A DNA stretch of 44,328 nt. Origin: Cyclobacterium sp. (GTDB taxonomy: Bacteria; Bacteroidota; Bacteroidia; Cytophagales; Cyclobacteriaceae). The position numbers and the translations under genes are program-made. The DNA lies in contig NZ_JABURL010000063.1 in NCBI RefSeq assembly GCF_014762705.1, positions 1 to 44,328 on the forward strand, given 5' to 3'. The notes beneath the pieces were generated by a model. That model made no database searches. It saw only the letters and a list, made by a program, of their open reading frames with translations, and had not been told where the DNA came from. Positions 36,832 to 44,328 of the stretch are shown here, piece by piece (position 1 is the stretch's first letter; the number at the start of each line of letters is the position of its first letter).

Positions 36832-37458
36832 ATGGAGCAAGGTTATACAAAAAAAAAGAATGAATTGCTGGCAGATGAGCTGTATACCAAAGGCTGGGCG
36901 GTAATGGATCAATATATTTCTGAAGACTTCAGAAAACAACTTTTAAAGGAGCAGCGTGAGTTACTATATCACGGACAGTTTCGTCATGCGGGAGTTGGCA
37001 ATGGTGACACTTTTGCCATCAAGCCGGAAATCAGAAGTGATAAGGTACTTTGGCTCGATGAATATCAATTGACTCCCCTGCAACAGACATACTGGAACGA
37101 ACTGGATCAATTAAGAATTGCCATAAACCAACGGTGTTTTCTGGGGCTGCGCTCTTTTGAAGCCCATTTTGCCATGTATCCGCCCGGCTCATTTTATCTT
37201 CGGCACCTGGATAAGTTTCAATCGGTCAATTACCGGATTGTATCAGTAATCCTTTATCTGAATGATACCTGGGATGAATCTGAAGGAGGTGCATTGAGGT
37301 TGTATTTCACAGGGTCAAATGGATTAGAAGAGCATAAGGATATCTTTCCCATTGGTGGAAGGTTGGTTGTTTTTTTAAGCGGTGAAATGCACCATGAAGT
37401 ATTGCCAACAAAAGCGACCCGGATCAGTCTCACGGGTTGGTACAAAGATATTTACTAA
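36832..37458 (+). CDS. 2OG-Fe(II) dioxygenase (prolyl-4-hydroxylase-like)
   Basis: 208 aa from the ATG at 36832; a TTG six codons earlier is less likely. Cytosolic non-haem iron dioxygenase that would hydroxylate a substrate using 2-oxoglutarate and O2. Iron ligands: His125 and Asp127 in LRHLDKFQ and His188 in EMHHEVLP; the 2-oxoglutarate-binding Arg197 lies in ATRISLTGW. The spacing fits the P4H/PiuC-type fold, and SVILYLNDTWDESEGGALRLYF is the typical core strand pair. Substrate unknown. It converges with the DUF4174 gene with a 2-bp gap. Confidence 0.9.
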   Translation: MEQGYTKKKNELLADELYTKGWAVMDQYISEDFRKQLLKEQRELLYHGQFRHAGVGNGDTFAIKPEIRSDKVLWLDEYQLTPLQQTYWNELDQLRIAINQRCFLGLRSFEAHFAMYPPGSFYLRHLDKFQSVNYRIVSVILYLNDTWDESEGGALRLYFTGSNGLEEHKDIFPIGGRLVVFLSGEMHHEVLPTKATRISLTGWYKDIY

Positions 37459-37460
37459 AA

Positions 37461-37898
37461 CTATTGGTCTTTATTTTTACCGGATTCTCTCATTTCCCGA
37501 ATCCGCATGGGCATGGCATCTATGGTTTTGAAAAGTTCATTCCAATCTACTTTTTGTTGCTCTCTTTTCAATTTTACACCTCCGTCCTTTCCAATCAGAA
37601 CATAAGTATTTTCTTTCGACCCCATCCTAAATTTCTTTTCTAATTTTTCCCGGTAAGCAGGTGTAAAAACGTAATCATTATTGCCCGATAAGGTATCCGC
37701 AAAAAGAAAATAAAGCAAATCACGGTCAAGCAATTCTTTTTCAAGATCGGTGGTCCATTCCAGGCCCGGTTCTGAGTTTTGATCGGTTCCTGGAAAAACC
37801 AGCAAAACCCGGTGTTTCCACTGAAGATCCTCCAGGGTAATGGGAGAAGGATCAAGCTTCAAGGCAAACACAAGGAGTAAAGCAATCAGGAATTTCAT
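37461..37898 (-). CDS. DUF4174-domain exported protein
   Basis: 145 aa with a short signal (MKFLIALLLVFALKLDP). The body matches what I recall of DUF4174: LEDLQWKHRVLLVF near the start, then TYVLIGKDGGVKLKREQ and the WNELFKTIDAMPMRIREM ending. The fold is probably thioredoxin-like, but there is no CxxC motif, so no redox role is visible. Function unknown. It is convergent with the oxygenase gene. Confidence 0.8.
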   Translation of the reverse strand: MKFLIALLLVFALKLDPSPITLEDLQWKHRVLLVFPGTDQNSEPGLEWTTDLEKELLDRDLLYFLFADTLSGNNDYVFTPAYREKLEKKFRMGSKENTYVLIGKDGGVKLKREQQKVDWNELFKTIDAMPMRIREMRESGKNKDQ

Positions 37899-37996
37899 GG
37901 TTAATCAACGGCATTTAAATAATACTGTGATAACCTATTGAAGCTTGTAATGTTTTTTACTGGCAAAATAATTTACAACTCCCCGCTACTTCCGGA

Positions 37997-40057
37997 TCAA
38001 CTGATGGTTGACCCGGGACTTGTAGCTTCATGTGGCGTAAGTAATTTATATTTTCCGCCGGCGTCTTCCGCCATAAGGATCATTCCCTCTGATGCAATTC
38101 CAGCCATTTTTTTTGGGGCCAGGTTGATCAGCATGGTTACCTGTTTTCCAATGAGATACCCGGGATCAAATTGTTCTGCCACACCACTTAATACCGTTTT
38201 TTGACCTTGCCCGGTATCCACGGTCAGTTGCAACAGTTTTTTTGATTTCTTTACTTTTTCGGCTTTTAATATGGTAACAATGCGCAAGTCCAACCTGGTG
38301 AAATCATCAAAGGATACCAAAGGTTTCACGGGAACTGTTTCATGCTGAACTTCCTTATTTTTGCGTTTGCTCTCCAAAAGTTTTTGTACCTGCTCCTCCA
38401 CTGTACTATCCTCCACTTTCTTGAAGAGCAAAGCGGCTGGTTTAATTTCCTCACCTGCCTTTAACAGGTCCATTTGGCCTGCATTTTCCCATTTGAATAT
38501 TTTTAAATGCAACATTTCCTTGATTTTTTCAGCTGTAAAAGGCAAAAAGGGTGCTGAAAGAATGGATAAATTGGCTGCGATATTTAAGGCTATATTCAGT
38601 ATAGTGCCGGTTCTTTCCCTGTCGTTTTTAATGGTTTTCCACGGTTCGGTATCCGCCAGGTACTTATTGCCTGTTCTGGCAAAGTCCATCATAAGTGCCA
38701 AAGCTTCCCTGAACCGATACCTTTCCAAAGATTGGGCAATCTTATCTGGATAGGATTTCAAAGCCAATAACAGTTCTTCATCAATGGGCTGGGGGTCGGA
38801 ATTTTCGGGCACTTTTCCCTCAAAGTATTTATGGGTCAGTACTACCGCCCGGTTGACAAAATTCCCGTATATGGCTACCAATTCATTGTTATTTCTGGCC
38901 TGAAAATCCTTCCAGGTGAAATCGTTGTCTTTGGTTTCGGGAGCATTGGCCGTTAGTACGTAGCGGAGTACGTCTTCTTGTCCGGGAAACTCCTCCAGGT
39001 ATTCGTGAAGCCAAACCGCCCAATTTCTGGAGGTAGAGATTTTCTGACCTTCCAGATTCAAAAATTCGTTGGCGGGAACATTATCCGGCAGAATAAAATC
39101 CCCATGTGTTTTGAGAATAGCAGGAAAGGTGATACAGTGAAAGACAATATTGTCTTTACCGATAAAATGAACCAGTTTGGTCTCCTGATCTTTCCAGTAA
39201 GGTTCCCAGGCTATGCCCTTTTCTTTGGCCCATTCTTTTGTGGAGGATATATACCCAATGGGAGCGTCAAACCAAACATACAAAACCTTTCCTTTCGCTT
39301 CGGGAAGGGGTACAGGAATTCCCCAGTCCATGTCCCGGGTCATGGATCGGGCTTGCAGGCCCTCTCCGGCTTCCAGCCAACTCCTGCATTGTCCCAGAAC
39401 ATTGTTTTTCCAGTCATGAGCATGGTCTTTCAATATCCATTGCTTGAGAAAAGGGGTGTACTTGCCCAGGTCTAAAAACCAATGCCGGGTCATTTTAAGT
39501 ACCGGTGTATTGCCACTAAGTTTGGATTTTGGGTTGATCAGGTCTGTTGGATTCAATGAAGATCCACATTTTTCGCATTGATCCCCATAAGCCTGTTCGT
39601 ACCCGCAATTGGGGCAGGTCCCCTCAATGTACCTGTCTGCCAAAAACTGTCCGGCCTCCTCATCATAGTACTGTTCGGTTTCTTTCTCTACAAATTCCCC
39701 CTTATCATACAGGTCCCTGAAAAGCTGGCCAGCCGTCTCATGGTGAATGGCTGAGGAGGTCCTGGAATAATGGTCAAAACTAATACCGAATTTTTTAAAA
39801 CTCTCCTTCATGATGCCGTGGTATCGGTCTACCACCTCCTGAGGGCTGATGTTTTCATTTTTTGCTTTGATGGTAATGGCTACACCATGTTCATCAGATC
39901 CGCAGACATAGGCCACATCCCTGTTTTGCAGCCGCAAGTAGCGCACATATATATCAGAAGGAATATAACACCCTGCCAGGTGGCCAATATGAAGTGGACC
40001 ATTGGCATAAGGCAAAGCTGAAGTAACGGTATATCTTTTAAATATTTTTTCGCTCAT
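37997..40057 (-). CDS. metG: Methionyl-tRNA synthetase with C-terminal tRNA-binding domain
   Basis: Charges tRNA-Met in the cytosol. Start chosen at 40057 ([20 protein letters not shown], 686 aa), three codons inside the longest frame. Class I signatures: HIGH at residues 23-26 and the KMSKS equivalent KISTS at 339-343. A zinc knuckle has Cys148, Cys151, Cys161 and Cys164. The anticodon-binding helix bundle follows (about 390-540). A Trbp111-like tRNA-binding domain ([17 protein letters not shown] to the end, about 580-686) closes the protein, as in other bacterial MetRS. Confidence 0.97.
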   Translation of the reverse strand: MSEKIFKRYTVTSALPYANGPLHIGHLAGCYIPSDIYVRYLRLQNRDVAYVCGSDEHGVAITIKAKNENISPQEVVDRYHGIMKESFKKFGISFDHYSRTSSAIHHETAGQLFRDLYDKGEFVEKETEQYYDEEAGQFLADRYIEGTCPNCGYEQAYGDQCEKCGSSLNPTDLINPKSKLSGNTPVLKMTRHWFLDLGKYTPFLKQWILKDHAHDWKNNVLGQCRSWLEAGEGLQARSMTRDMDWGIPVPLPEAKGKVLYVWFDAPIGYISSTKEWAKEKGIAWEPYWKDQETKLVHFIGKDNIVFHCITFPAILKTHGDFILPDNVPANEFLNLEGQKISTSRNWAVWLHEYLEEFPGQEDVLRYVLTANAPETKDNDFTWKDFQARNNNELVAIYGNFVNRAVVLTHKYFEGKVPENSDPQPIDEELLLALKSYPDKIAQSLERYRFREALALMMDFARTGNKYLADTEPWKTIKNDRERTGTILNIALNIAANLSILSAPFLPFTAEKIKEMLHLKIFKWENAGQMDLLKAGEEIKPAALLFKKVEDSTVEEQVQKLLESKRKNKEVQHETVPVKPLVSFDDFTRLDLRIVTILKAEKVKKSKKLLQLTVDTGQGQKTVLSGVAEQFDPGYLIGKQVTMLINLAPKKMAGIASEGMILMAEDAGGKYKLLTPHEATSPGSTIS

Positions 40058-40153
40058 AGCCCACAAAGATAGCGAAAATAGGTTTTAGGCGAAATATGAA
40101 GGCACATTAATCGACCGTATGGGACCAAAGCCAGCTGGCCCCGGGCACTGTAC

Positions 40154-41062
40154 TTAATTTTTACCAAATGGCAAGGTGATTCCCAACCAGGGAATAGCAA
40201 TCAGGGTATCTAAGCCAGGAGCAATCGGTAAAAATAAACCGTAATCCAGACTGATCCTTTTGATGATCCTTCTACCTCCGGCGGACAAGATACCTATGGT
40301 TTCGCCACCTGCTGCAATAAAATAGTTTTCAGTTAAAAAGTAACCACGGGGACCTGTTCTGATCATCCCGGCAACAGAAACAGTAGGTGCATTGGCAATG
40401 GACCCTCCGGCGAAGGCCCATCCCAATCCTATGGTGAGGTTTTTATCCCGGGATCCGAAAGTGGACAGGCCGTATAGCATGCCAAACCCTCCGTCATCTG
40501 TTCCAATAACGGTTCCGGCCAATGCTCCTGCTCCAAGGTTGAATTTATCTTTTACGACTGGGATGGAAACTTTGGGAGTGATCCATACCGGGGTTTGGGA
40601 TCCTGCAAAAAGAAAAAGAGGCACCATTCCGGCTCCAATAGAAAAATTATCCGTAATCCCGGTAGAAACCTGATTGAAAAAGATCCATACGTTTTGGTAA
40701 TAGGATTCTCCTTTTTTCAACCCATACCCATTGGGAAGCCAATAGTATCGGGTGGCCTGGGGATTGGAAAACCAAAATTCCCCGTTTACCATCCTGCCAG
40801 TATCCATACCACTTATCCGTACGATATCGGAACGGAAGATGGTGATGTCACCAAGATTTTGGGTGCGAATAACGATTTTTACCTCATCCTCTGAGGTGAT
40901 TGTCCCCAGGTATTCATTGCCATCTTTGGTTTGTACGAGCACCATCTGGCTTTCCTCCGACGGTCTGCCAGTGTCCTGTGCCCTTAACACAATGGGAAGG
41001 AAGATAAGCAGGGCAAAAACCAATTGGAGATAAATGATCCGGAAACAAACTAGCGCTTTCAT
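40154..41062 (-). CDS. Exported probable outer-membrane beta-barrel protein, unknown function
   Basis: 302 aa with a signal peptide ending VLRAQ (about residue 28). Residues about 38-92 form a small beta domain (VLVQTKDGNEYLGTITSEDEVKIVIRT), LSm-like in pattern. The rest has short alternating hydrophobic strands with many Gly and aromatic residues (YYWLPNGYGLKKGESYYQN; LNFSIGAG-like repeats), typical of an outer-membrane barrel. I do not recognise the family. It stands 96 bp from metG on the same strand. Confidence 0.75.
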   Translation of the reverse strand: MKALVCFRIIYLQLVFALLIFLPIVLRAQDTGRPSEESQMVLVQTKDGNEYLGTITSEDEVKIVIRTQNLGDITIFRSDIVRISGMDTGRMVNGEFWFSNPQATRYYWLPNGYGLKKGESYYQNVWIFFNQVSTGITDNFSIGAGMVPLFLFAGSQTPVWITPKVSIPVVKDKFNLGAGALAGTVIGTDDGGFGMLYGLSTFGSRDKNLTIGLGWAFAGGSIANAPTVSVAGMIRTGPRGYFLTENYFIAAGGETIGILSAGGRRIIKRISLDYGLFLPIAPGLDTLIAIPWLGITLPFGKN

Positions 41063-41264
41063 ACAGAGATCTAAATATTTTCACACTTAACAGAAGGTAT
41101 ACCAGTCAAATTAAAGGAAACAAAATACGATTTTATATGGATTAATTAAGCAATAAAAGTAATTAATTTTTAATTAATTTAATTATAGGATAAATTATAA
41201 CCTTATAAATCAAAATCTATAAAATAATATTTTTAAGACCATTGCTATGAAATTTGCTTACAAT

Positions 41265-42563
41265 TTAATCGTCTACAGCTGCTCCTACCATTTGTTTGAA
41301 TTTCCAGGCAGTCTGGTCTCCTGTGCCACCCTGGGTTTGCTTCATGATAATACCAATGATTTGCTCCTGAGGATCTGCAAAGTATTGGGTATTGAAATAA
41401 CCTCCCCAGACAAAAGTACCCGGACTGCCCAGGCCTCCTTTGGCCTGGCCACGTTCGGTCAAAACGCCGAAAGCCAAGCCATAATGCTGGTCCGCACCCC
41501 CATAAAGTTCCAGAGTTTGGTCTGCCATCATGGTGGCAATAGTCGTCCTGCTTAAGAATCTTTTGCCATTTAACTCACCTCCATTGAGATACATTTGAAG
41601 AAAGGTAGCATAATCCTTAGCAGTACTTGACAGGCCTGCTCCTCCTGAAAAGAATGTTTTGGCACCTTTTACAGGGTAATTTACATCATAAAAAGTATTG
41701 GGATAATCTTCCCATTTTTCATTTACTTTATGTTGTATGGCCACAAGGCGGTCTGCTTTGGACTCCGGCAAATAAAACCCGGTATCATCCATGCCCAAAG
41801 GGTCGAATAACCTTTCTTCAAGAAATGCTTCAAAGGTCATTCCGGACATGATTTCGATAAAATAACCCAGCACATCTAATCCAAGTCCATAGGTGTATTT
41901 TTCACCCGGGTTATGGTGCAGGGGTAGTTTAGCCAGTTTCATGACCACGTCTTTGATTTTTACATCCTCTGCTGTAAACAGGTCGGTGGTTCCGGCTTTA
42001 TGGTAAATCATTTCCATTCTTTCATCTCCGTCGATCACCCCATAGCCCAGCCCTGAGGTATGGGTTAGCAAATGCCTGATGGTAATTTCCCTATTGGCGG
42101 ATCGGGTAGTATAAGTAGTATCCGCATAGCGAAAATTTGCCAATACCTGGGGGTTTTTAAATTCTGGAATGTATTTGGAAATAGGATCATCCAATTGAAA
42201 TTTACCTTCCTCCCAAAGCATCATTACGGCCGTGGAAGTGATGGCCTTGGATTGAGATGCAATACGGAATATGGCGTCTTTCTGTAGTTTTTTTCCTTGG
42301 GCATTGGCCTGTCCATAGGCTTTATGAAAAACAATTTTACCATTTCTGGCTATCAAGGCCACCGCTCCGGGAATGGTATTGTCAGATATGGCCTTTTCCA
42401 ACATCCCATCTATTCGATTCAACCTTTCTTCAGACATGCCAGCATCCACAGGCTTTCCTTCGCTTAGGAAGGGTGATTGCTGTTGGCTGGTAGTCTGGGC
42501 ATTGCTGCTGGCATTTACCTGAAAAATAACAATTAATACCACAAAGAATTTTTTGAGAGACAT
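41265..42563 (-). CDS. Exported serine hydrolase of the class C beta-lactamase family
   Basis: 432 aa with a signal peptide ending SNAQ. The SxxK motif is Ser103-Gln-Ser-Lys106 (RIASQSKAITS). The second-motif tyrosine lies in EKYTYGLGLDVLGYF; it reads YGL, not YxN, as in many esterase-like members. The region near GGYFNTQYFADPQEQI supplies the third-motif position. This fold includes penicillin-binding proteins, esterases and peptidases, so the substrate cannot be called. It is transcribed away from the CDF gene. Confidence 0.9.
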   Translation of the reverse strand: MSLKKFFVVLIVIFQVNASSNAQTTSQQQSPFLSEGKPVDAGMSEERLNRIDGMLEKAISDNTIPGAVALIARNGKIVFHKAYGQANAQGKKLQKDAIFRIASQSKAITSTAVMMLWEEGKFQLDDPISKYIPEFKNPQVLANFRYADTTYTTRSANREITIRHLLTHTSGLGYGVIDGDERMEMIYHKAGTTDLFTAEDVKIKDVVMKLAKLPLHHNPGEKYTYGLGLDVLGYFIEIMSGMTFEAFLEERLFDPLGMDDTGFYLPESKADRLVAIQHKVNEKWEDYPNTFYDVNYPVKGAKTFFSGGAGLSSTAKDYATFLQMYLNGGELNGKRFLSRTTIATMMADQTLELYGGADQHYGLAFGVLTERGQAKGGLGSPGTFVWGGYFNTQYFADPQEQIIGIIMKQTQGGTGDQTAWKFKQMVGAAVDD

Positions 42564-42788
42564 GTTGAATGAAGTTGGGGTTTTATGTTTTTTTACATTT
42601 TGAAAGTAAGCATTTAATTCAACATATCATCGTTTTTTTATTGAATTATCCTTCTTGGGGATCGTGGACTGTAATCTCCCGTGATTTTTTTTTTGTCCAA
42701 TATTGGATGCCAGGCAACGCCCATAAGCATTTTTATGCATCCTTTGTCATTTATTGGGCTTTAATTTTTTCGGATACCCAAATAGCTG

Positions 42789-42796
42789 TAATTTTG
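42789..42796 (+). promoter_or_regulatory. Possible -7 promoter element of the CDF transporter
   Basis: TAATTTTG is an exact TAnnTTTG match 23 bp before the GTG start. No good TTG -33 element stands at the expected spacing, only a T run, so the call is weak. Confidence 0.3.
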
Positions 42797-42819
42797 GTTA
42801 AATATCAGGTACAAAAAAT

Positions 42820-43830
42820 GTGAATTCAGAAAAGAAGCGTCTAATTATCTGGTCCGTGGCCATCAGTTTGCTGCTGCTGACCGTCAAGTTTTATTCTTTT
42901 TATATTACCCGGTCTAATGCCATACTGACAGATGCCATGGAGAGCATTGTTAATGTAGTGGCATCCTGTTTTGCGCTATACAGTATTTATCTAAGTGCTC
43001 TTCCCAAGGATAGTAATCATCCCTACGGGCATGGAAAAATAGAGTTTTTCAGTGCTGGCATTGAGGGGACATTGATCATAATTGCTGGCATATTTATCAT
43101 TTATCAGGCCATCCTTGGATTTATTTTCCCTCAGGAGTTGACGGATTTACCGATGGGAATGGCCCTTGTAGGTTTTTCAGGGCTGGTAAATGGATTTTTA
43201 GGTTATTTGCTTCAAAAAAAGGGAAAACTACTCAACAGCATTACCTTAGAGGCCGATGGGAGACATCTTTCCACCGATGCCATCAGCAGTTTTGTATTGA
43301 TAGCAGGAATTGGTATCATTTATTTTTCCGGTTGGATTTTTCTGGATAATATCATTTCCATGGCTTTTGCCATTTACATCATTTACAATGGTTATTTTTT
43401 GGTTAGACGCTCTGTCGCGGGTTTGATGGATGAGTCCAATCCGGAAGCCATTAACCAAACGGTGGAAATCCTGAACCGTAACCGAAAACCGAATTGGATT
43501 GATATCCACAACATGCGTGTTCAGCAATATGGCGGTGACAGTCATATTGATTTGCATTTGACCCTTCCTTATTATTTTGATTTGATACAGGTGCATGATG
43601 AAGTCCATGAAGTCGAAGAAGTGTTGGAGCAGGGGCTGCCAGGATATGTAGAAGTGTTTGTTCATGCGGACCCCTGTCTGCCCGATTCATGTTGTCATTA
43701 TTGCCAGGTAAAAGACTGTCATGTTAGAAAATATCCCCGGTCAAAAAAAGTAAAATGGACAGCATATAACATGTCCAAAAACCAAAAGCACTACCATGAA
43801 TTAAGTCAATTTTTCGCAGACAAACCCTGA
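42820..43830 (+). CDS. Cation diffusion facilitator (CDF) metal exporter with Cys-rich tail
   Basis: 336 aa, starting at a GTG; the only nearby ATG (42818) is followed at once by TGA, and an in-frame TAA at 42799 excludes a longer start. Six membrane helices. Metal site: Asp38 (ILTDAMES) with His149-x3-Asp153 (RHLSTD); His67 and His71 lie in NHPYGHGKIEFF. It would export Zn2+, Fe2+ or a related ion. The C-terminal cytosolic domain contains a Cys/His cluster (His282, Cys286, Cys291, Cys292, Cys295, Cys300) in a stretch DPCLPDSCCHYCQVKDCH, a candidate metal-sensing site. Confidence 0.9.
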   Translation: MNSEKKRLIIWSVAISLLLLTVKFYSFYITRSNAILTDAMESIVNVVASCFALYSIYLSALPKDSNHPYGHGKIEFFSAGIEGTLIIIAGIFIIYQAILGFIFPQELTDLPMGMALVGFSGLVNGFLGYLLQKKGKLLNSITLEADGRHLSTDAISSFVLIAGIGIIYFSGWIFLDNIISMAFAIYIIYNGYFLVRRSVAGLMDESNPEAINQTVEILNRNRKPNWIDIHNMRVQQYGGDSHIDLHLTLPYYFDLIQVHDEVHEVEEVLEQGLPGYVEVFVHADPCLPDSCCHYCQVKDCHVRKYPRSKKVKWTAYNMSKNQKHYHELSQFFADKP

Positions 43831-44067
43831 TCGATAGCAGATTGTTTTAAAATCTTAAATTTTTTTTCTTCATGAAAAATTGAGGTATTGATAAAATAAA
43901 TCATAATTTTTGTCGTTAGAAGCAATTTTTTTGCTGTAAGATATGGTTTTTCACAATAAATAACTTGGCTTTTGTTAGGTTATAAAAATTATTATATATA
44001 TAAAATTTTGTTTTATATCCTATTATTTGTATCTTAATACCGTGGTATTCATCTAAATTTTGAAGTC

Positions 44068-44148
44068 ATGAAAGATAAGCAATTTACCGTACTAATAATG
44101 GTTTCCGCAATAATCTGGTTGTTGATCATTGGTTTTATCATCATTTGA
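44068..44148 (+). CDS. Small ORF: 26-aa single-helix membrane peptide (tentative)
   Basis: ATG at 44068, TGA at 44146. The peptide begins MKDKQFTVLIMV and continues with an uninterrupted hydrophobic segment ending GFIII, a single membrane helix with a positively charged N-terminus. A strong terminator follows 82 bp downstream and no other gene occupies the space. The short length makes chance possible; the upstream AATACC-GT-GGTATT symmetry (44037-44050) may be a regulatory site. Confidence 0.4.
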   Translation: MKDKQFTVLIMVSAIIWLLIIGFIII

Positions 44149-44229
44149 TCAATATTTTCCATTTTGTTTCCTACCTAATTTTTACAATATACGGAGTAAG
44201 TCAGTTTGGTCCGTTATAAATTTTCAAAG

Positions 44230-44257
44230 AGGCTGTCCGAAAAGGGCAGCCTTTTTT
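44230..44257 (+). terminator. Intrinsic terminator near the right edge
   Basis: Stem AGGCTGTCC (44230-44238) pairs with GGGCAGCCT (44244-44252), one G-T wobble, loop GAAAA, then T's to 44257. No long gene ends just before it; it would end a transcript covering the small ORF at 44068-44148. Confidence 0.8.
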
Positions 44258-44328
44258 ATGCGGCTATTTTTCCGGAATATTCGGAAAAGTTTGAATCTCC
44301 AATATTTCGTAGCACTGATAAACAATAA

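Noticed and set aside
38978-39475. 165-codon plus-strand frame
   Set aside because: Antisense to metG, which has all its synthetase motifs.
41150-41220. AATTAATT-type symmetric repeats upstream of the outer-membrane protein gene
   Set aside because: Short AT palindromes are expected in such AT-rich DNA and show no fixed spacing.
42569-42823. 84-codon frame before the CDF gene, ending over its GTG start (ATGTGA)
   Set aside because: Amino-acid composition is not protein-like, it contains the likely CDF promoter, and it begins 6 bp from the divergent serine-hydrolase start. Coupling is conceivable but unsupported.

Overview
The window reads as a chromosomal segment of a Bacteroidota bacterium, most likely order Cytophagales and family Cyclobacteriaceae (inference). 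The support is a SusC/SusD outer-membrane pair, -7 promoter elements of the Bacteroidota form TAnnTTTG, lipoproteins with short lipoboxes, AT-rich intergenic DNA and many exported hydrolases with Tat or Sec signals. I see no rRNA, tRNA, CRISPR array, transposase, integrase or phage structural gene.

Layout. 1-5929: a tripartite RND efflux operon (TolC-like channel, cut by the left edge; lipoprotein adaptor; inner-membrane pump), closed by a bidirectional terminator. 6004-9210: L-arabinose catabolism (araD on minus, araA on plus) with an exported cyclophilin between them; no ribulokinase is present. 9283-10438: a tandem universal-stress protein and a small membrane protein. 10481-17837: a minus-strand cluster of exported enzymes: a CE15-like double hydrolase, a ceramidase-like/esterase fusion, a haem-less lipoprotein dehydrogenase of the PVC-type propeller family, and a high-potential iron-sulfur protein. 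18160-24718: housekeeping genes (membrane pyrophosphatase, cell-wall amidase, lone Hpt protein, Tex). 25422-34510: the most unusual region: SusC, SusD and a small lipoprotein, then two paralogous PLP aminotransferases that both carry twin-arginine signal peptides, the second paired with an AEC-type permease. 34800-35888: a small unknown protein translationally coupled to an XRE/S24 LexA-like repressor, behind two matched operator sites that bracket the promoter. 35904-44328: mixed genes (orphan protein, 2OG-Fe(II) oxygenase, DUF4174 protein, metG, outer-membrane protein, serine hydrolase, CDF metal transporter, and a 26-codon membrane peptide with its own terminator).

How the genes may work together. 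The 25-34.5 kb locus has an outer-membrane uptake pair but no glycosidase, sulfatase or peptidase. What it has is two intact aminotransferases predicted to act outside the cytoplasm and a carrier family known for organic acids. I infer a nutrient system in which an amino compound is imported across the outer membrane, transaminated in the periplasm, and a product crosses the inner membrane. The 10-18 kb cluster looks like a second exported catabolic set, in which a HiPIP may replace the cytochrome domain that usually takes electrons from the dehydrogenase. Both ideas are inference from gene content.
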